Source: Pseudomonas graminis (GTDB lineage: Bacteria > Pseudomonadota > Gammaproteobacteria > Pseudomonadales > Pseudomonadaceae). Taken from it: a stretch of 64,000 nt of DNA. Positions 47,509 through 58,924 of this stretch are shown one piece after another. The position numbers were made by a program, and so were the translations under genes. The stretch covers positions 29,377-93,376 of the forward strand of contig NZ_MDEN01000049.1 in assembly GCF_001705435.1 (NCBI RefSeq), given 5' to 3'. How positions within the stretch are numbered: the first letter of the stretch is position 1; every line of letters begins with the position of its first letter. A model generated the notes under the pieces. It was not told the origin of the DNA. It ran no database searches and worked only from the letters and a program-made list of their open reading frames with translations.

Positions 47509-47605
47509 TCGGTCCCTGTCGAACTGGCTATCCGCTTGCCCCCAATTGCCTGACTACCACAGGGCAGTTAAAGTGCCGCCCCCCGATTTTTCCTGAGGTT
47601 TTTCC

Positions 47606-48616
47606 ATGAGTCAGTCCTTTGATATCGCCGTGATCGGCGCCACCGGTACTGTCGGCGAAACCATCGTCCAGATTCTCGAAGAGCGCGACTTCCCGGTTGG
47701 CGATTTGCACCTGCTCGCCAGCGCCGAATCGGCCGGCAGTTCAGTGCCGTACCGTGGCAAGAACGTCCGCGTGCGTGAAGTTGACGCCTTTGATTTCAGC
47801 AAGGCGAAGATCGCGTTCTTTGCAGCAGGCGCCACGGTCACCCGCAGCTATGCCGAGCGCGCCACCGCCGCCGGGTGTGTGGTGATCGACCTGTCCGCCG
47901 GATTGTCCGTGGAGCAGGCACCCAATGTAGTGCCCGAGGTCAATGGCCCCCGCCTGGCTGATCTGACCAAGCCGCAGCAGGTGGCATGCCCGAGTTCCAG
48001 CGCAGCCGCCCTCGCGCTGGTGCTGACGCCGTTGCGCGCACTGCTGAACCTCGAGCGGATCACCGTGACGGCGTGCCTGGCGGTGTCGAGCATGGGCCGA
48101 GAAGGGGTCACTGAACTGGCTCGGCAGACCGCCGAGCTGCTCAATGTTCGCCCGCTGGAGCCGAAGGTGTTTGACCGGCAGATGGCGTTCAACGTGCTGG
48201 CCCAAGTGGGCAAGCCTGACGCCGAGGGTCATGTGCCATTGGAAAAACGTTTGGTCAGCGAGTTGCGCGAGTTGCTCTCGCTGCCTTTAATCAAGGTCGG
48301 TGTGAGTTGCATCCAGGTGCCGGTGTTCTTCGGCGACAGCCTGAGCGTGTCGGTGCAGACCCGCGAACCGGTCGACATCAAGGCGGTCCACGCCGCGCTC
48401 GAAACGGCCGAGGGCATCGAGTTGGTTGAGGCCGGCGATTACCCGACGCCGGTGGGCGACGCCGTAGGACAGGATGCTGTTTATGTAGGACGTTTACGCG
48501 GGGGCGTCGACGACGGTTGTGAGCTGAATTTCTGGGTCACGCTGGACAATGTGCGCAAGGGCGCAGCGTTGAACGCTGTGCAGGTGGCTGAGTTGTTGAT
48601 AAAAGATGTTGCGTAA
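47606..48616 (+). CDS. usg: aspartate-semialdehyde-dehydrogenase-like protein (Usg)
   Basis: A 336-residue ASADH-family protein: Rossmann motif AVIGATGTVGETIVQILEER at the start and dehydrogenase domain in the middle. The catalytic Cys segment of true enzymes (NPNCST) reads ACPSSSAAAL, with Ser where the nucleophilic Cys should be. This is characteristic of the non-catalytic or divergent Usg paralogue that precedes fimV/truA in Pseudomonas. Its actual role is unknown. TTTTTCC precedes the ATG; GAGGTTTTTCC is the likely ribosome site. Confidence 0.85.
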   Translation: MSQSFDIAVIGATGTVGETIVQILEERDFPVGDLHLLASAESAGSSVPYRGKNVRVREVDAFDFSKAKIAFFAAGATVTRSYAERATAAGCVVIDLSAGLSVEQAPNVVPEVNGPRLADLTKPQQVACPSSSAAALALVLTPLRALLNLERITVTACLAVSSMGREGVTELARQTAELLNVRPLEPKVFDRQMAFNVLAQVGKPDAEGHVPLEKRLVSELRELLSLPLIKVGVSCIQVPVFFGDSLSVSVQTREPVDIKAVHAALETAEGIELVEAGDYPTPVGDAVGQDAVYVGRLRGGVDDGCELNFWVTLDNVRKGAALNAVQVAELLIKDVA

Positions 48617-48732
48617 AAGATACTTGCCCACAATTCGAAGAATCATTCTAGCTGCGGCGTGTCGATACGCCTTACACCCGAGCAGGCATTATCTTCGCGA
48701 TTGCCGGGGAATTTTCAAACAAGGGATGGGCT

Positions 48733-51549
48733 ATGGTTCAGGTTCGTAAACTCGTTTTAGCAATCGCTGCGGCTTCGGCGCTGTCATCGGGAATGGCACA
48801 AGCGCTCGGCCTCGGCGGTCTGACCGTGAAGTCGACCCTGAATCAGCCGTTGTTGGCCGAAATCGAGCTGACAGAAGTGCAGGACCTCAATGCCTCCCAG
48901 GTGGTGCCGAGTCTGGCGACCTCTGCGGAATTCGCTCAGGCCGGCGTTGGCCGGGTGGCGATTCTGGATGACCTGACTTTTACCCCGGTCGTCAATCCCG
49001 GCGGCAAGAGTGTGTTGCGCATTACCTCCACCAAGCCTATCCGCGATCCCTACGTAAAATTCCTCGTTCAAGTGCTCTGGCCCAACGGCCGGGCGCTGCG
49101 CGAGTACAGCCTGTTGCTGGACCCGCCAAAATTCTCGCCACAGGCCGCTGCGGCCGCCGCGCAATTGCCGTCGACAGCACCGAGCGTCGCACCTGCCCCG
49201 GCACCTGCCGCCGAGACGCCAGCCGCGGCACCTTCGACGCCAACTCCAGCGCCTGCCCCGGAACCCACGTTCACCCAATACACCACCGCCAATAACGACA
49301 CGCTGTGGGAAATTGCCGCGCGCGTGAAAAATGGCGGCACTGTGCAACAGACCATGCTGGCGATTCAGGCGTTGAACCCTGATGCGTTTATTGCCGGCAA
49401 CATCAACCGCCTGAAAAAAGGCCAGGTGTTGCGTCTGCCGTCGCCGCAGGAGTCAACGGCGCTGGCTCAGCCTCGCGCGGTGGCCGAAGTGGCCGAGCAG
49501 AATCGTGCCTGGCGCGAAGGCCGACGCCTGCCGAGCGGCGCGCGTCAGGTCGATGCCACCCGTCGCGACCGTGCGGGCGCAGCGCCGTCACAGATCGACG
49601 CCAAGGACAACCTCAGCCTCGTCTCTGCCAGTAAAGCTGGAGCGAAGGGCAAAGCCGGCGACAACGCCGACATCAGCAACCAGCTGGCGACTACTCAGGA
49701 AAGCCTGGACACCACGCGTCGGGACAATGCCGAGCTGAAGAGCCGCATGACTGATCTGCAAAGCCAGGTCGACAAACTGCAGCGCCTGATTCAGCTGAAG
49801 AATGACCAACTGGCGAAAATGCAGGCGTCCGGCGCAGCGGTTCCGCCGCCCATTGATGCCGCCAATCCTGCCAATCCCGCTGTCAGCCCCAACAGCGTGA
49901 CCAACCCCAACAACGCCGCCAACCCGGCGATGCAGGCTCAGGTGGTGCCGAATGCAGCGGCGCCTGATGTTGCCGGGAAGGCGCCTGACGAAATCGCGCC
50001 CGAAGACGCATTGCCGGTTGACGGTGCGGCGGTGACCAGTGCAACGCCTGATCAAGCGCTGATCGTACCGACCGAGCCGGTGGCCGATGAAGATAACCGC
50101 AGCGCCCTCGACAAGATTCTGGCCAGTCCGATGCTCATGGGCCTGATCGGTGGCGGCGCGCTGTTGGTCTTGCTGCTGCTTCTGTTGCTGATGGCTCGCC
50201 GACGCAATGCGCTGATCGAAGCCGAACGGCATCGCCAGATGGCGCGTGCGTTGGCCGAAGAGTCGGACTTCGCGTCCGACATGGATATGCCTGCCAGCAG
50301 CTTTGAAGGCCTGGAGGCGCCGGTGCCCAACGCAAAGACGCCGCCGGCGCCGACCGTCGCCGAGCCGGTCCGCGAGCACCCGGCTGACGCGCTCGTTCAG
50401 GCCGAAATCCACATTGCTTACGGCCGGAGCAATCAGGCTGCTGCCGTTCTTGAAGAGGCCATCAAGCATGAGCCGCAGCGCAGCGATCTGCGCCTCAAGC
50501 TCATGGAGGTCTATGCCGAGCAGGACAACAAATCCGGGTTTGTCGCGCAGGAGCGGCAACTGGTGGCCACGGGAAAGAACCACGCTGAAGTCGAAGAGCT
50601 GAAATCCCGCTATCCTTCCATGGCAGCAGCAGCTGCGGCGGTAGCAGGGGTGGCGGCCACAGCGGCTTTGGCGGCGGAAATGGACGCAAAATACGTCGAG
50701 GACCTGCTTCACGACGAAGCTGAGGTCTCGGCGCAGCCAGCTTCGGTGGCAGAAACAGTGACCGAAGTGCCGTTGGACGAAGAGTTCGACAACGCCTTTG
50801 ACCTGAGCCTTGATGATCTGGACAGCGAATCGCCTGCTGCTGCGCCGACCCGCGCTGCGGCGCAGGACACCGCCGCCCTCGACGATCTGGACCTGGATGC
50901 GCCGTTTGCCGGATCGGCGTCTGATGACCTGGACTTCGACGCGATTCTGCGCGAACAACAGGCGACATCCGGCCCTGCTGAGCCCGCCGACCTGGACGAT
51001 TTCGACCTCAACCTGGCGGAAGATCAGCCGGCGTTGAAGGCCGAAGACGATTATTTGCTGGGGATGGAGGACGATCTGCGTGATCTGCCCCCGTTCGAAC
51101 AGCCTGCATCGTTGGGCGCCGACAAGCCGGGGCCGGAAGACGACATTGAGTTGCCTGCCGATTTCGACCTCTCCCTGGCGGACGAAATGGAGACCGAGCA
51201 AGCGTCCGAGGCATTTGCGTCCGAAATCGACGACGTGAATGCCGAGCTGGACCGTCTCTCCCAGAGCCTGGAACAGCCACCGATTGCCAAGCCGTTCGAC
51301 ACGGCGCTGGACAAGCCGGTGGACGCGTCGCCTCGTTTCACGGAAGACGATGCGCTGCTGGCGGATGACGAGCCGGAATTCGATTTCCTGTCCGGTACCG
51401 ATGAAGCGGCCACCAAGCTGGACCTGGCCCGGGCGTACATCGAGATGGGTGACGCCGACGGCGCTCGCGACATTCTTGATGAGGTGGTGGCCGAAGGTGA
51501 CGATGGCCAGAAGACGGAGGCGCGGGACATGCTGTCGCGCCTCGTCTGA
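48733..51549 (+). CDS. fimV: FimV polar hub / motility protein
   Basis: A 938-residue inner-membrane protein required for type IV pilus-based twitching and polar organisation. Order: signal peptide ending ALG near residue 25, FimV N-terminal domain (LTVKSTLNQPLLAEIELTEV), Pro/Ala-rich linker, LysM-type peptidoglycan-binding segment (YTTANNDTLWEIAARV, about 185-235), coiled coil (near 315-350), transmembrane helix (LMGLIGGGALLVLLLLLLLM, about 470-490), and a long acidic cytoplasmic part ending in the TPR-like FimV C-terminal domain (KLDLARAYIEMGDADGARDILDEVVAEG). Terminator at 51572. Confidence 0.93.
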   Translation: MVQVRKLVLAIAAASALSSGMAQALGLGGLTVKSTLNQPLLAEIELTEVQDLNASQVVPSLATSAEFAQAGVGRVAILDDLTFTPVVNPGGKSVLRITSTKPIRDPYVKFLVQVLWPNGRALREYSLLLDPPKFSPQAAAAAAQLPSTAPSVAPAPAPAAETPAAAPSTPTPAPAPEPTFTQYTTANNDTLWEIAARVKNGGTVQQTMLAIQALNPDAFIAGNINRLKKGQVLRLPSPQESTALAQPRAVAEVAEQNRAWREGRRLPSGARQVDATRRDRAGAAPSQIDAKDNLSLVSASKAGAKGKAGDNADISNQLATTQESLDTTRRDNAELKSRMTDLQSQVDKLQRLIQLKNDQLAKMQASGAAVPPPIDAANPANPAVSPNSVTNPNNAANPAMQAQVVPNAAAPDVAGKAPDEIAPEDALPVDGAAVTSATPDQALIVPTEPVADEDNRSALDKILASPMLMGLIGGGALLVLLLLLLLMARRRNALIEAERHRQMARALAEESDFASDMDMPASSFEGLEAPVPNAKTPPAPTVAEPVREHPADALVQAEIHIAYGRSNQAAAVLEEAIKHEPQRSDLRLKLMEVYAEQDNKSGFVAQERQLVATGKNHAEVEELKSRYPSMAAAAAAVAGVAATAALAAEMDAKYVEDLLHDEAEVSAQPASVAETVTEVPLDEEFDNAFDLSLDDLDSESPAAAPTRAAAQDTAALDDLDLDAPFAGSASDDLDFDAILREQQATSGPAEPADLDDFDLNLAEDQPALKAEDDYLLGMEDDLRDLPPFEQPASLGADKPGPEDDIELPADFDLSLADEMETEQASEAFASEIDDVNAELDRLSQSLEQPPIAKPFDTALDKPVDASPRFTEDDALLADDEPEFDFLSGTDEAATKLDLARAYIEMGDADGARDILDEVVAEGDDGQKTEARDMLSRLV

Positions 51550-51571
51550 CGGTATACACCGCTGCAAAAAT

Positions 51572-51594
51572 ACGACCGCTTCGGCGGTCGTTTG
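51572..51594 (+). terminator. Rho-independent terminator after fimV
   Basis: Stem ACGACCGC-TTCG-GCGGTCGT (51572-51591) followed by TTTG. A stable UUCG-type loop. 22 bases after the fimV stop. Confidence 0.75.
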
Positions 51595-51679
51595 CGTTTC
51601 CGGGTCGGGCCCTCCGGCTTTTCGCGTGCGTGCGGGTTCACCAGTGGGCGCTGCCGATGGCGTCTTTTTTTTCGATCCG

Positions 51680-51685
51680 TATAAT
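51680..51685 (+). promoter_or_regulatory. probable -10 box of the truA promoter
   Basis: A consensus TATAAT-like element stands 36 bases before TTG 51721. Transcription would begin near 51,692, so the upstream TTG at 51694 would be nearly leaderless. This favours TTG 51721 as the truA start. No good -35 box was seen. Confidence 0.5.
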
Positions 51686-51720
51686 GGCCGCCCTTGCGCA
51701 CATCGACAGGCTTTAAGCTC

Positions 51721-52587
51721 TTGGCAACTACAGACACCGAGGCAGAAACAGCGGCAGCCGAACTGGCGGCCGAAGGTTTTTCCAGAATCGCCCTGGGCGT
51801 GGAATACAAGGGCTCGCGCTACAGCGGCTGGCAGCGCCAGTTGACCGGTGTGCTGACCGTCCAGGAAACGCTGGAAAACGCCCTGTCGAAAGTTGCGGAT
51901 TCGCCGGTGTCGCTGATGTGCGCAGGGCGCACCGATGCCGGTGTGCACGCGTGCGGTCAGGTGGTGCACTTCGATACCCAGGCCGAGCGCAGCATGAAAG
52001 CCTGGACCATGGGCGCCAATATCAATCTGCCCCATGACATCAGTGTGACTTGGGCCAAGGTCATGCCCGCGCATTTTCACGCGCGCTTCAAGGCCATCGC
52101 CAGACGTTATCGCTATGTGATCTACAACGATCAGATCCGTCCGGCGCACCTGGGCCAGGAAATCACCTGGAACCATCGCCCGCTGGATGCCGAACGCATG
52201 GCGCTGGCGGCCGAGTATCTGGTCGGCACCCACGATTTCAGCGCGTTCCGTGCCGGTCAATGCCAGGCCAAATCGCCGATCAAGCAGCTTCATCATTTGC
52301 GCGTCACCCGCCACGGCAAGATGATCGTCATTGATGTCCGCGCCAATGCCTTTCTGCATCACATGGTGCGCAACATTGCCGGTGTGCTGATGACCATCGG
52401 GGCAGGGGAGCGGCCAATCGAGTGGGCGAGGGAGGTGCTGGAAAGTCGGGTTCGACGCACCGGCGGTGTGACGGCTCATCCTTTCGGCCTGTATCTGGTT
52501 CAGGTGGAATACCGCGACGAGTTCCCGTTACCGGATCGCTACATCGGCCCGCATTTTCTCACCGGCTTCACGGAACTGGACGGCTGA
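51721..52587 (+). CDS. truA: tRNA pseudouridine(38-40) synthase
   Basis: A 288-residue TruA. It makes pseudouridine at positions 38-40 of tRNA anticodon arms. Signature segments: IALGVEYKGSRYSGWQRQ near the start, the catalytic Asp in CAGRTDAGVHACGQVVHF, RYVIYND, and the ending HHMVRNIAGVLMTIG. The start is a TTG; the only alternative is TTG 51694. It precedes trpF by 60 bases, the usual Pseudomonas order. Confidence 0.9.
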   Translation: MATTDTEAETAAAELAAEGFSRIALGVEYKGSRYSGWQRQLTGVLTVQETLENALSKVADSPVSLMCAGRTDAGVHACGQVVHFDTQAERSMKAWTMGANINLPHDISVTWAKVMPAHFHARFKAIARRYRYVIYNDQIRPAHLGQEITWNHRPLDAERMALAAEYLVGTHDFSAFRAGQCQAKSPIKQLHHLRVTRHGKMIVIDVRANAFLHHMVRNIAGVLMTIGAGERPIEWAREVLESRVRRTGGVTAHPFGLYLVQVEYRDEFPLPDRYIGPHFLTGFTELDG

Positions 52588-52646
52588 CGCGGGTGACTGC
52601 ATTTGCTACCATCCGTGACTTTCGCAAGGCTTGAGGTCTCCACTAC

Positions 52647-53267
52647 ATGTCAGCCGTTCGCAGCAAGATCTGCGGGATTACCTGCATAGAAGATGCGTTG
52701 GCCGCCGTTGACGCGGGAGCCGATGCCATCGGGCTGGTGTTTTACCCCCCAAGTCCGCGCTTCGTGACGGTTGAACAGGCCCAGGCAATCGTTGCCGCGC
52801 TGCCGCCGTTCGTCAGCACTGTCGGCCTGTTCGTGAATGCAGAGCGCGCTGACTTGAAAGCACTGCTCGATGTCGTTCCCCTCGACCTCATTCAGTTTCA
52901 CGGCGATGAAACCCCGGAGCAGTGCGAAGGCTATAGCCGCCCGTACATCAAAGCGCTGCGTGTCCAGGCCGGCGACGACATCGCGGCCACTTGCGATGCT
53001 TACGCCAACGCTTGCGGCATCCTCCTCGACACCTATGTCGCCGGCATTCCGGGCGGGACGGGGGAAACCTTCGACTGGGCGCTGATTCCAAAACATTTGA
53101 GCAAGCCGGTGATCCTCGCCGGCGGGCTGACCTCGGCCAACGTTTCCCAGGCCATTGCGCAGGTGCATCCCTACGCCGTGGACGTGAGTGGCGGGGTGGA
53201 GAAATCCAAAGGCCTGAAGGATCACGCCAAGATCCGTGCGTTCATGAGTGCAGTACACGGCGCCTAG
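52647..53267 (+). CDS. trpF: phosphoribosylanthranilate isomerase
   Basis: A 206-residue TIM-barrel enzyme that isomerises phosphoribosylanthranilate in tryptophan synthesis. Motifs: KICGIT (catalytic Cys) at the N-terminus, [13 protein letters not shown], the catalytic Asp region LLDTYV followed by [19 protein letters not shown] and VDVSGGVE. Length normal. As in other pseudomonads, trpF lies apart from trpAB and next to accD. Confidence 0.92.
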   Translation: MSAVRSKICGITCIEDALAAVDAGADAIGLVFYPPSPRFVTVEQAQAIVAALPPFVSTVGLFVNAERADLKALLDVVPLDLIQFHGDETPEQCEGYSRPYIKALRVQAGDDIAATCDAYANACGILLDTYVAGIPGGTGETFDWALIPKHLSKPVILAGGLTSANVSQAIAQVHPYAVDVSGGVEKSKGLKDHAKIRAFMSAVHGA

Positions 53268-53551
53268 GTCGTTTGCCCGGCAACATCGGCTGGGATGTGA
53301 CGGCGGACCAACGGTCGCCGTCCACTAGCCTGCCATCCGCTGATGCGCGTGGCCGAATTGATTGAGCGAAGACGTCTTGCGTCTCGTGATGGAAGTTGAG
53401 AGGGGTGTTTGCGAGTGTTGTCTCGGCAGGTCAGGCTTCGCGCCGATCGTTGTACGGCATTTCGCAGCACCTTACATGACATTGGTTTAAGGGCATGCGC
53501 ATGGCACCTATTGCCATCGCGTTCGAGCCATCGGTACTGGAGAAAGAAAGC
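53268..53551. other. trpF-accD intergenic region
   Basis: About 280 bases. No gene supported. It presumably carries the accD-folC promoter. Confidence 0.4.
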
Positions 53552-54468
<917 letters not shown>

Positions 54469-54472
<4 letters not shown>

Positions 54473-55755
54473 CCGCACGCTCGTTGAGCGACTGGCTCAG
54501 CTATCTGGAACACCTGCACCCATCGGCCATCGATATGGGATTGGAGCGTTCGCAGCAGGTGGCAGCTCAGATGGGCCTGACCCGGCCGGCGCCCAGAGTG
54601 ATCACGGTCACCGGCACCAACGGCAAAGGCTCGACCTGCGCATTCGTTGCTTCCTTGTTGCAGGCCCATGGCCTGAAAGTCGGCGTTTACAGCTCGCCGC
54701 ACCTGCTGCGCTACAACGAGCGTGTGCAGGTGCAGGGCGTCGAAGCCACCGACGCCGCGCTGTGCGCGGCGTTCGAGGTGGTCGAGCGCGGCCGCGGCGA
54801 CATTTCCCTGACCTATTTCGAAATGGGCACGCTGGCAGCCTTCTGGCTGTTCGAGCAGGCCGGGCTGGATGCGGTCGTGCTGGAAGTCGGTCTCGGCGGG
54901 CGGCTTGATACGGTCAATCTGATCGACGCCGACATGGCGCTGGTCACCAGCATTGGCGTTGACCACGCGGAATTCCTCGGCAATACCCGTGAGACCGTGG
55001 CATTCGAGAAGGCCGGGATATTCCGTGAGGGACGGCCTGCACTGTGTGGCGATCTTGATCCGCCGCAGCCGTTGCTCGACAAAGCGCAGGCACTGCATTG
55101 CCCGCTGTCGCTGCGCGGTCGCGATTTCAATCTGCAGATCAACGCGACGGGGTGGGACTGGTCGGGCACTGATGCACAGGGCCGCACAATCGAACTGCAT
55201 TCGCTGCCGTTACTCGACCTCCCCATGCAGAACGCCGCGCTGGCGCTGCAGGCCTACCTGCTGCTGGATTTGCCGTGGGATGAGTCGACCCTTCGCGATG
55301 CGCTCGTCAATACGCGCGTCACCGGTCGCCTTGACCGTCGCAGCATCGACTGGCAGGGGAAATCCCTAAGCCTGCTGCTGGACGTGGGCCACAACCCCCA
55401 TGCAGCAACGTTTCTCGCCCAGCGCCTGAATCAGCGACCGGTGGCGGGCAAGCGTCTGGCGGTGTTCGGTTTGCTCAGTGACAAGGACCTGCCGGGCGTT
55501 CTGGCGGAACTGAGCGAGACGTTCAGCAGTTGGGCCCTCGCACCGCTGCCAACGCCGCGCAGCCGTCCGGCGCAAGAGATCGAACAGGCGTTGCAGAACC
55601 TTGGCGCTCGCGTGACGTCTCACCCGAGTATCGCGCTGGCACTTGAAGCTCAGTGCGCCCACGCGACAGCCGACGACGAGATTGTTCTGTTCGGGTCTTT
55701 TTACTGCGTAGCCGAAGCCCTGGAATGGCTTGCTGGCGCGTCACGGAGGAAGTGA
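54469..55755 (+). CDS. folC: bifunctional folylpolyglutamate / dihydrofolate synthase
   Basis: A 428-residue Mur-ligase-like enzyme. ATP loop [13 protein letters not shown] (about 46-58), metal/substrate region [24 protein letters not shown], and [13 protein letters not shown]. It adds glutamate to dihydropteroate and folates. Translationally coupled to accD (ATGA). Followed 3 bases later by the SPOR gene. Confidence 0.93.
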
Positions 55756-55758
55756 CAC

Positions 55759-56463
55759 ATGGCTTTGCTGGATAAAGCGTACAAACAGCGGATGGTTGGG
55801 GCATTGGTGCTGATTGCCATCGCGGTGATTTTTCTGCCGATGCTGTTTTCGCGTCAGGACGAAGCCCGCCGTGTTCAGGTCGATGCGCCTGCCGCGCCGC
55901 AAGCGCCGGCCACCTCGCAGATCAAGGTCGAACCCGTCAGCGTGCCTGAACAGCAGCCATTGCCGCAGGAGCCGGTGCCAAGCGATGACGAGCTGACGCA
56001 GCCTGCTCAGTCCGCGCGTCCTGCCCAGCCCGTTCAGCAGCGCACCAGTCAACAGCCGCCGTCCATGCCCATTGCCCCTGCGCCTTCCAAGCCTGTGGCT
56101 GCTGCGCCGAAACCCGTTCAGACCGCGCCCGCGAAGCCTGCTCCGGCACCGACGCCGGCACCCGCTCAAGCGGCAGCGCCTGTCACACCGGCAGCCGAGA
56201 CCAGCCGGGTCGATGCCAATGGTTTGTCGGTCACCTGGGCGGTACAGCTGGCGAGCCTTTCCAACCGCGCCAATGCCGACAATCTGCAGAAGACGTTGCG
56301 CACTCAGGGCTACAACGCCTACATCCGCACCTCCGATGGCGTGAACCGCGTCTTCGTCGGCCCGGTGATCGAACGCGTCGAAGCTGATCGTCTGCGTGAC
56401 ACGCTGGAAAAACAGCAGAAGATCAAAGGCATCGTTGTGCGTTTCCAGCCGGAGCGTAAGTAA
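55759..56463 (+). CDS. SPOR-domain protein (DedD-like)
   Basis: A 234-residue septum-associated membrane protein. One N-terminal transmembrane helix (MVGALVLIAIAVIFLPMLF, about 10-28), a long Pro/Ala/Gln-rich periplasmic linker, and the C-terminal SPOR domain (TWAVQLASLSNRANADNLQK..TSDGVNRVFVGPVIERVEADRL, about 156-230) that binds denuded septal peptidoglycan. Position after folC is that of dedD in gamma-proteobacteria. It is followed by REP elements. Confidence 0.85.
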   Translation: MALLDKAYKQRMVGALVLIAIAVIFLPMLFSRQDEARRVQVDAPAAPQAPATSQIKVEPVSVPEQQPLPQEPVPSDDELTQPAQSARPAQPVQQRTSQQPPSMPIAPAPSKPVAAAPKPVQTAPAKPAPAPTPAPAQAAAPVTPAAETSRVDANGLSVTWAVQLASLSNRANADNLQKTLRTQGYNAYIRTSDGVNRVFVGPVIERVEADRLRDTLEKQQKIKGIVVRFQPERK

Positions 56464-56489
56464 GCGTCCCCGGCCGACGCTTTCCCTCA

Positions 56490-56627
56490 GTAGGACCGGC
56501 TTCAGCCGGGAAGGGGCCGGATCAGTCACTCTCCATCTCGCAGTGTGGCAACTGACGCCTTCCCGGCTAAAGCCGGTCCTACGAAATGTCCGCGGTGCCG
56601 TTGTAGGACCGGCTTCAGCCGGGAAGG
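56490..56627. repeat. REP elements, three copies, alternating orientation
   Basis: Three near-identical palindromic units: 56490-56514 (GTAGGACCGGCTTCAGCCGG..), 56558-56582 in inverse orientation (..GGCTAAAGCCGGTCCTAC), and 56603-56627 in the first orientation. The conserved core TAGGACCGGC and GCCGG pair to form hairpins. Extragenic palindromes of this kind are abundant in Pseudomonas, and paired inverse copies form larger cruciform units. Confidence 0.9.
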
Positions 56628-56794
56628 AGCCGGGAAGGGGCACGATCTGACGCCATCGATTTCGGGTTTAACCCCGGCCGATCCCCAACAAAGTCCAATA
56701 GTTCGCCTTAAATGCCCTTCATCCGCAATCGCTGCTTACCGGCAGGCGAGTGCTCTGCTAAAATCCGCCGCCTTATCAGTCTGTAGGCTGCGAC

Positions 56795-57382
56795 GTGTCA
56801 TTTACTCCGGTTGACTGGGCGATCATTGCAATTGTCGCCATCTCCGCTTTGATCAGTCTCAAGCGCGGCTTCGTCAAAGAAGCATTGTCCTTGCTGACGT
56901 GGATCATCGCAGGTGCCGTCGCCTGGATGTTTGGCGGATCGCTGGCCCAGTATCTGGTCAACTACATCGAAGCACCTTCGGCGCGCGTGATTGCGGGCTG
57001 CACCATTCTTTTCGTCGCCACACTGCTGGTCGGCGCCATGGTCAACTTTTTGATTGGAGAACTGATTCGCGTCACCGGGCTGTCCGGGACCGATCGTTTT
57101 CTGGGCATGGTCTTCGGCGCGGCGCGCGGAGCCTTGCTGGTTGTCGTTGCGGTCGGGCTGTTGAGCCTGGGCCCGGTGCAACAGGATCAATGGTGGCAGC
57201 AGTCGAGGCTGCTCCCGCAATTTGTCATGGTCGCTGACTGGTCGAAAAACCTGATTCTCGGGATGTCCAGCAAGTGGCTAGCCAGCGGAGTCAGCGTACC
57301 TGTTGACATCCCGTTCAAGGATCACCTCCTGCCGCCTACAACGCCGCCGGAAGTGCTCGGTAAATCCAGTTCCACTAAGTAG
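56795..57382 (+). CDS. cvpA: CvpA family membrane protein
   Basis: A 195-residue protein with four likely transmembrane helices (DWAIIAIVAISALISLKRGF at the start; LSLLTWIIAGAVAWMFGGSL; IAGCTILFVATLLVGAMVNF; GMVFGAARGALLVVVAVGLL). CvpA is needed for colicin V production in E. coli and for envelope fitness elsewhere. It lies immediately before purF, as in E. coli and Pseudomonas. GTG start. Confidence 0.9.
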   Translation: MSFTPVDWAIIAIVAISALISLKRGFVKEALSLLTWIIAGAVAWMFGGSLAQYLVNYIEAPSARVIAGCTILFVATLLVGAMVNFLIGELIRVTGLSGTDRFLGMVFGAARGALLVVVAVGLLSLGPVQQDQWWQQSRLLPQFVMVADWSKNLILGMSSKWLASGVSVPVDIPFKDHLLPPTTPPEVLGKSSSTK

Positions 57383-57394
57383 GGGTTGTGTCGC

Positions 57395-58903
57395 ATGTGT
57401 GGCATCGTCGGTATCGTCGGCAAGTCGAACGTCAATCAGGCGCTTTATGACGCGCTCACCGTCCTCCAGCACCGCGGCCAGGACGCTGCCGGTATCGTGA
57501 CCAGCCATGACGGCCGGTTGTTTCTACGCAAGGACAACGGTCTGGTTCGTGACGTGTTCCACCAGCGCCATATGCAGCGCCTGGTCGGGCACATGGGCAT
57601 TGGTCACGTACGTTACCCAACGGCGGGCAGCTCGACGTCGGCCGAAGCCCAGCCGTTCTACGTCAACTCGCCTTACGGCATCACCCTGGCGCATAACGGC
57701 AACCTGACCAACGTCGAGCAACTGGCCAAGGAGATTTACGAATCCGACCTGCGCCACGTCAACACCAATTCCGATTCCGAAGTGCTGCTCAACGTGTTCG
57801 CCCACGAGCTGGCCGTGCGCGGCAAGTTGCAACCGACCGAAGAAGACATCTTCGCGGCCGTCACTGACGTGCATAAGCGTTGCCGTGGCGGTTACGCGGT
57901 CGTGGCGATGATCACCGGTTACGGCATTGTCGGCTTCCGCGACCCGGATGCCATCCGCCCGATCGTCTTCGGTCAGCGTCACACCGACGAAGGCGTCGAG
58001 TACATGATCGCGTCCGAAAGCGTTTCCCTGGACGTGCTCGGCTTCACCCTGATTCGTGACCTCGCCCCGGGCGAAGCGGTGTACATCACCGAGGACGGCA
58101 AGCTGCACACCCGCCAGTGCGCCACCAACCCGAAATACGCCCCGTGCATTTTCGAGCACGTCTACCTGGCGCGTCCTGATTCAATCATCGACGGCATCTC
58201 GGTCTACAAGGCGCGTCTGCGCATGGGCGAGAAGCTGGCCGACAAGATCCTGCGCGAGCGTCCTGATCACGACATCGACGTGGTCATCCCGATTCCGGAC
58301 ACCAGCCGTACGGCGGCGCTGGAACTGGCGAACCACTTGGGCGTGAAATTCCGCGAAGGCTTCGTCAAGAACCGCTACATCGGCCGCACGTTCATCATGC
58401 CGGGCCAGGCCGCGCGGAAGAAATCCGTGCGCCAGAAGCTTAACGCGATCGAGCTGGAATTCCGTGGCAAGAACGTGATGCTGGTGGATGACTCCATCGT
58501 TCGCGGCACCACGTGCAAGCAGATCATCCAGATGGCCCGCGAAGCCGGCGCCAAGAACGTGTATTTCTGTTCCGCGGCCCCGGCTGTGCGCTTCCCCAAC
58601 GTCTACGGCATCGACATGCCGAGTGCCCACGAGCTGATCGCTCACAACCGTTCCACCCAGGACGTGGCCGACCTCATCGGTGCCGACTGGCTGGTCTATC
58701 AGGACCTGAACGACCTGATCGAGGCGGTGAGTGGCAGCAAAAAGATCAAGATCGACAACTTCGACTGTTCGGTCTTCGACGGCAAGTACGTGACCGGTGA
58801 CATCGACGAGCACTACCTGAACAAGATCGAGCAGGCGCGCAACGACGCCTCCAAGGTCAAGACTCAGGCGGTGAGCGCGATCATCGATCTGTACAATAAT
58901 TAA
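57395..58903 (+). CDS. purF: amidophosphoribosyltransferase
   Basis: A 502-residue enzyme catalysing the first committed step of purine synthesis. The N-terminal Ntn-hydrolase starts MCGIVGIVG, so Cys2 is the nucleophile after Met removal; this fixes the start at 57395 rather than an ATG three codons upstream. The phosphoribosyl domain carries the PRPP loop [13 protein letters not shown] (about 362-374). Same operon as cvpA; metZ follows 21 bases later. Confidence 0.95.
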   Translation: MCGIVGIVGKSNVNQALYDALTVLQHRGQDAAGIVTSHDGRLFLRKDNGLVRDVFHQRHMQRLVGHMGIGHVRYPTAGSSTSAEAQPFYVNSPYGITLAHNGNLTNVEQLAKEIYESDLRHVNTNSDSEVLLNVFAHELAVRGKLQPTEEDIFAAVTDVHKRCRGGYAVVAMITGYGIVGFRDPDAIRPIVFGQRHTDEGVEYMIASESVSLDVLGFTLIRDLAPGEAVYITEDGKLHTRQCATNPKYAPCIFEHVYLARPDSIIDGISVYKARLRMGEKLADKILRERPDHDIDVVIPIPDTSRTAALELANHLGVKFREGFVKNRYIGRTFIMPGQAARKKSVRQKLNAIELEFRGKNVMLVDDSIVRGTTCKQIIQMAREAGAKNVYFCSAAPAVRFPNVYGIDMPSAHELIAHNRSTQDVADLIGADWLVYQDLNDLIEAVSGSKKIKIDNFDCSVFDGKYVTGDIDEHYLNKIEQARNDASKVKTQAVSAIIDLYNN

Positions 58904-58924
58904 TCCAGACAAGGAGCAGGCGGC

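Noticed and set aside
49588..52479. 963-codon minus-strand frame
   Set aside because: It runs antisense across fimV and truA in GC-rich DNA and has the Arg/His-rich composition of a frame shadow.
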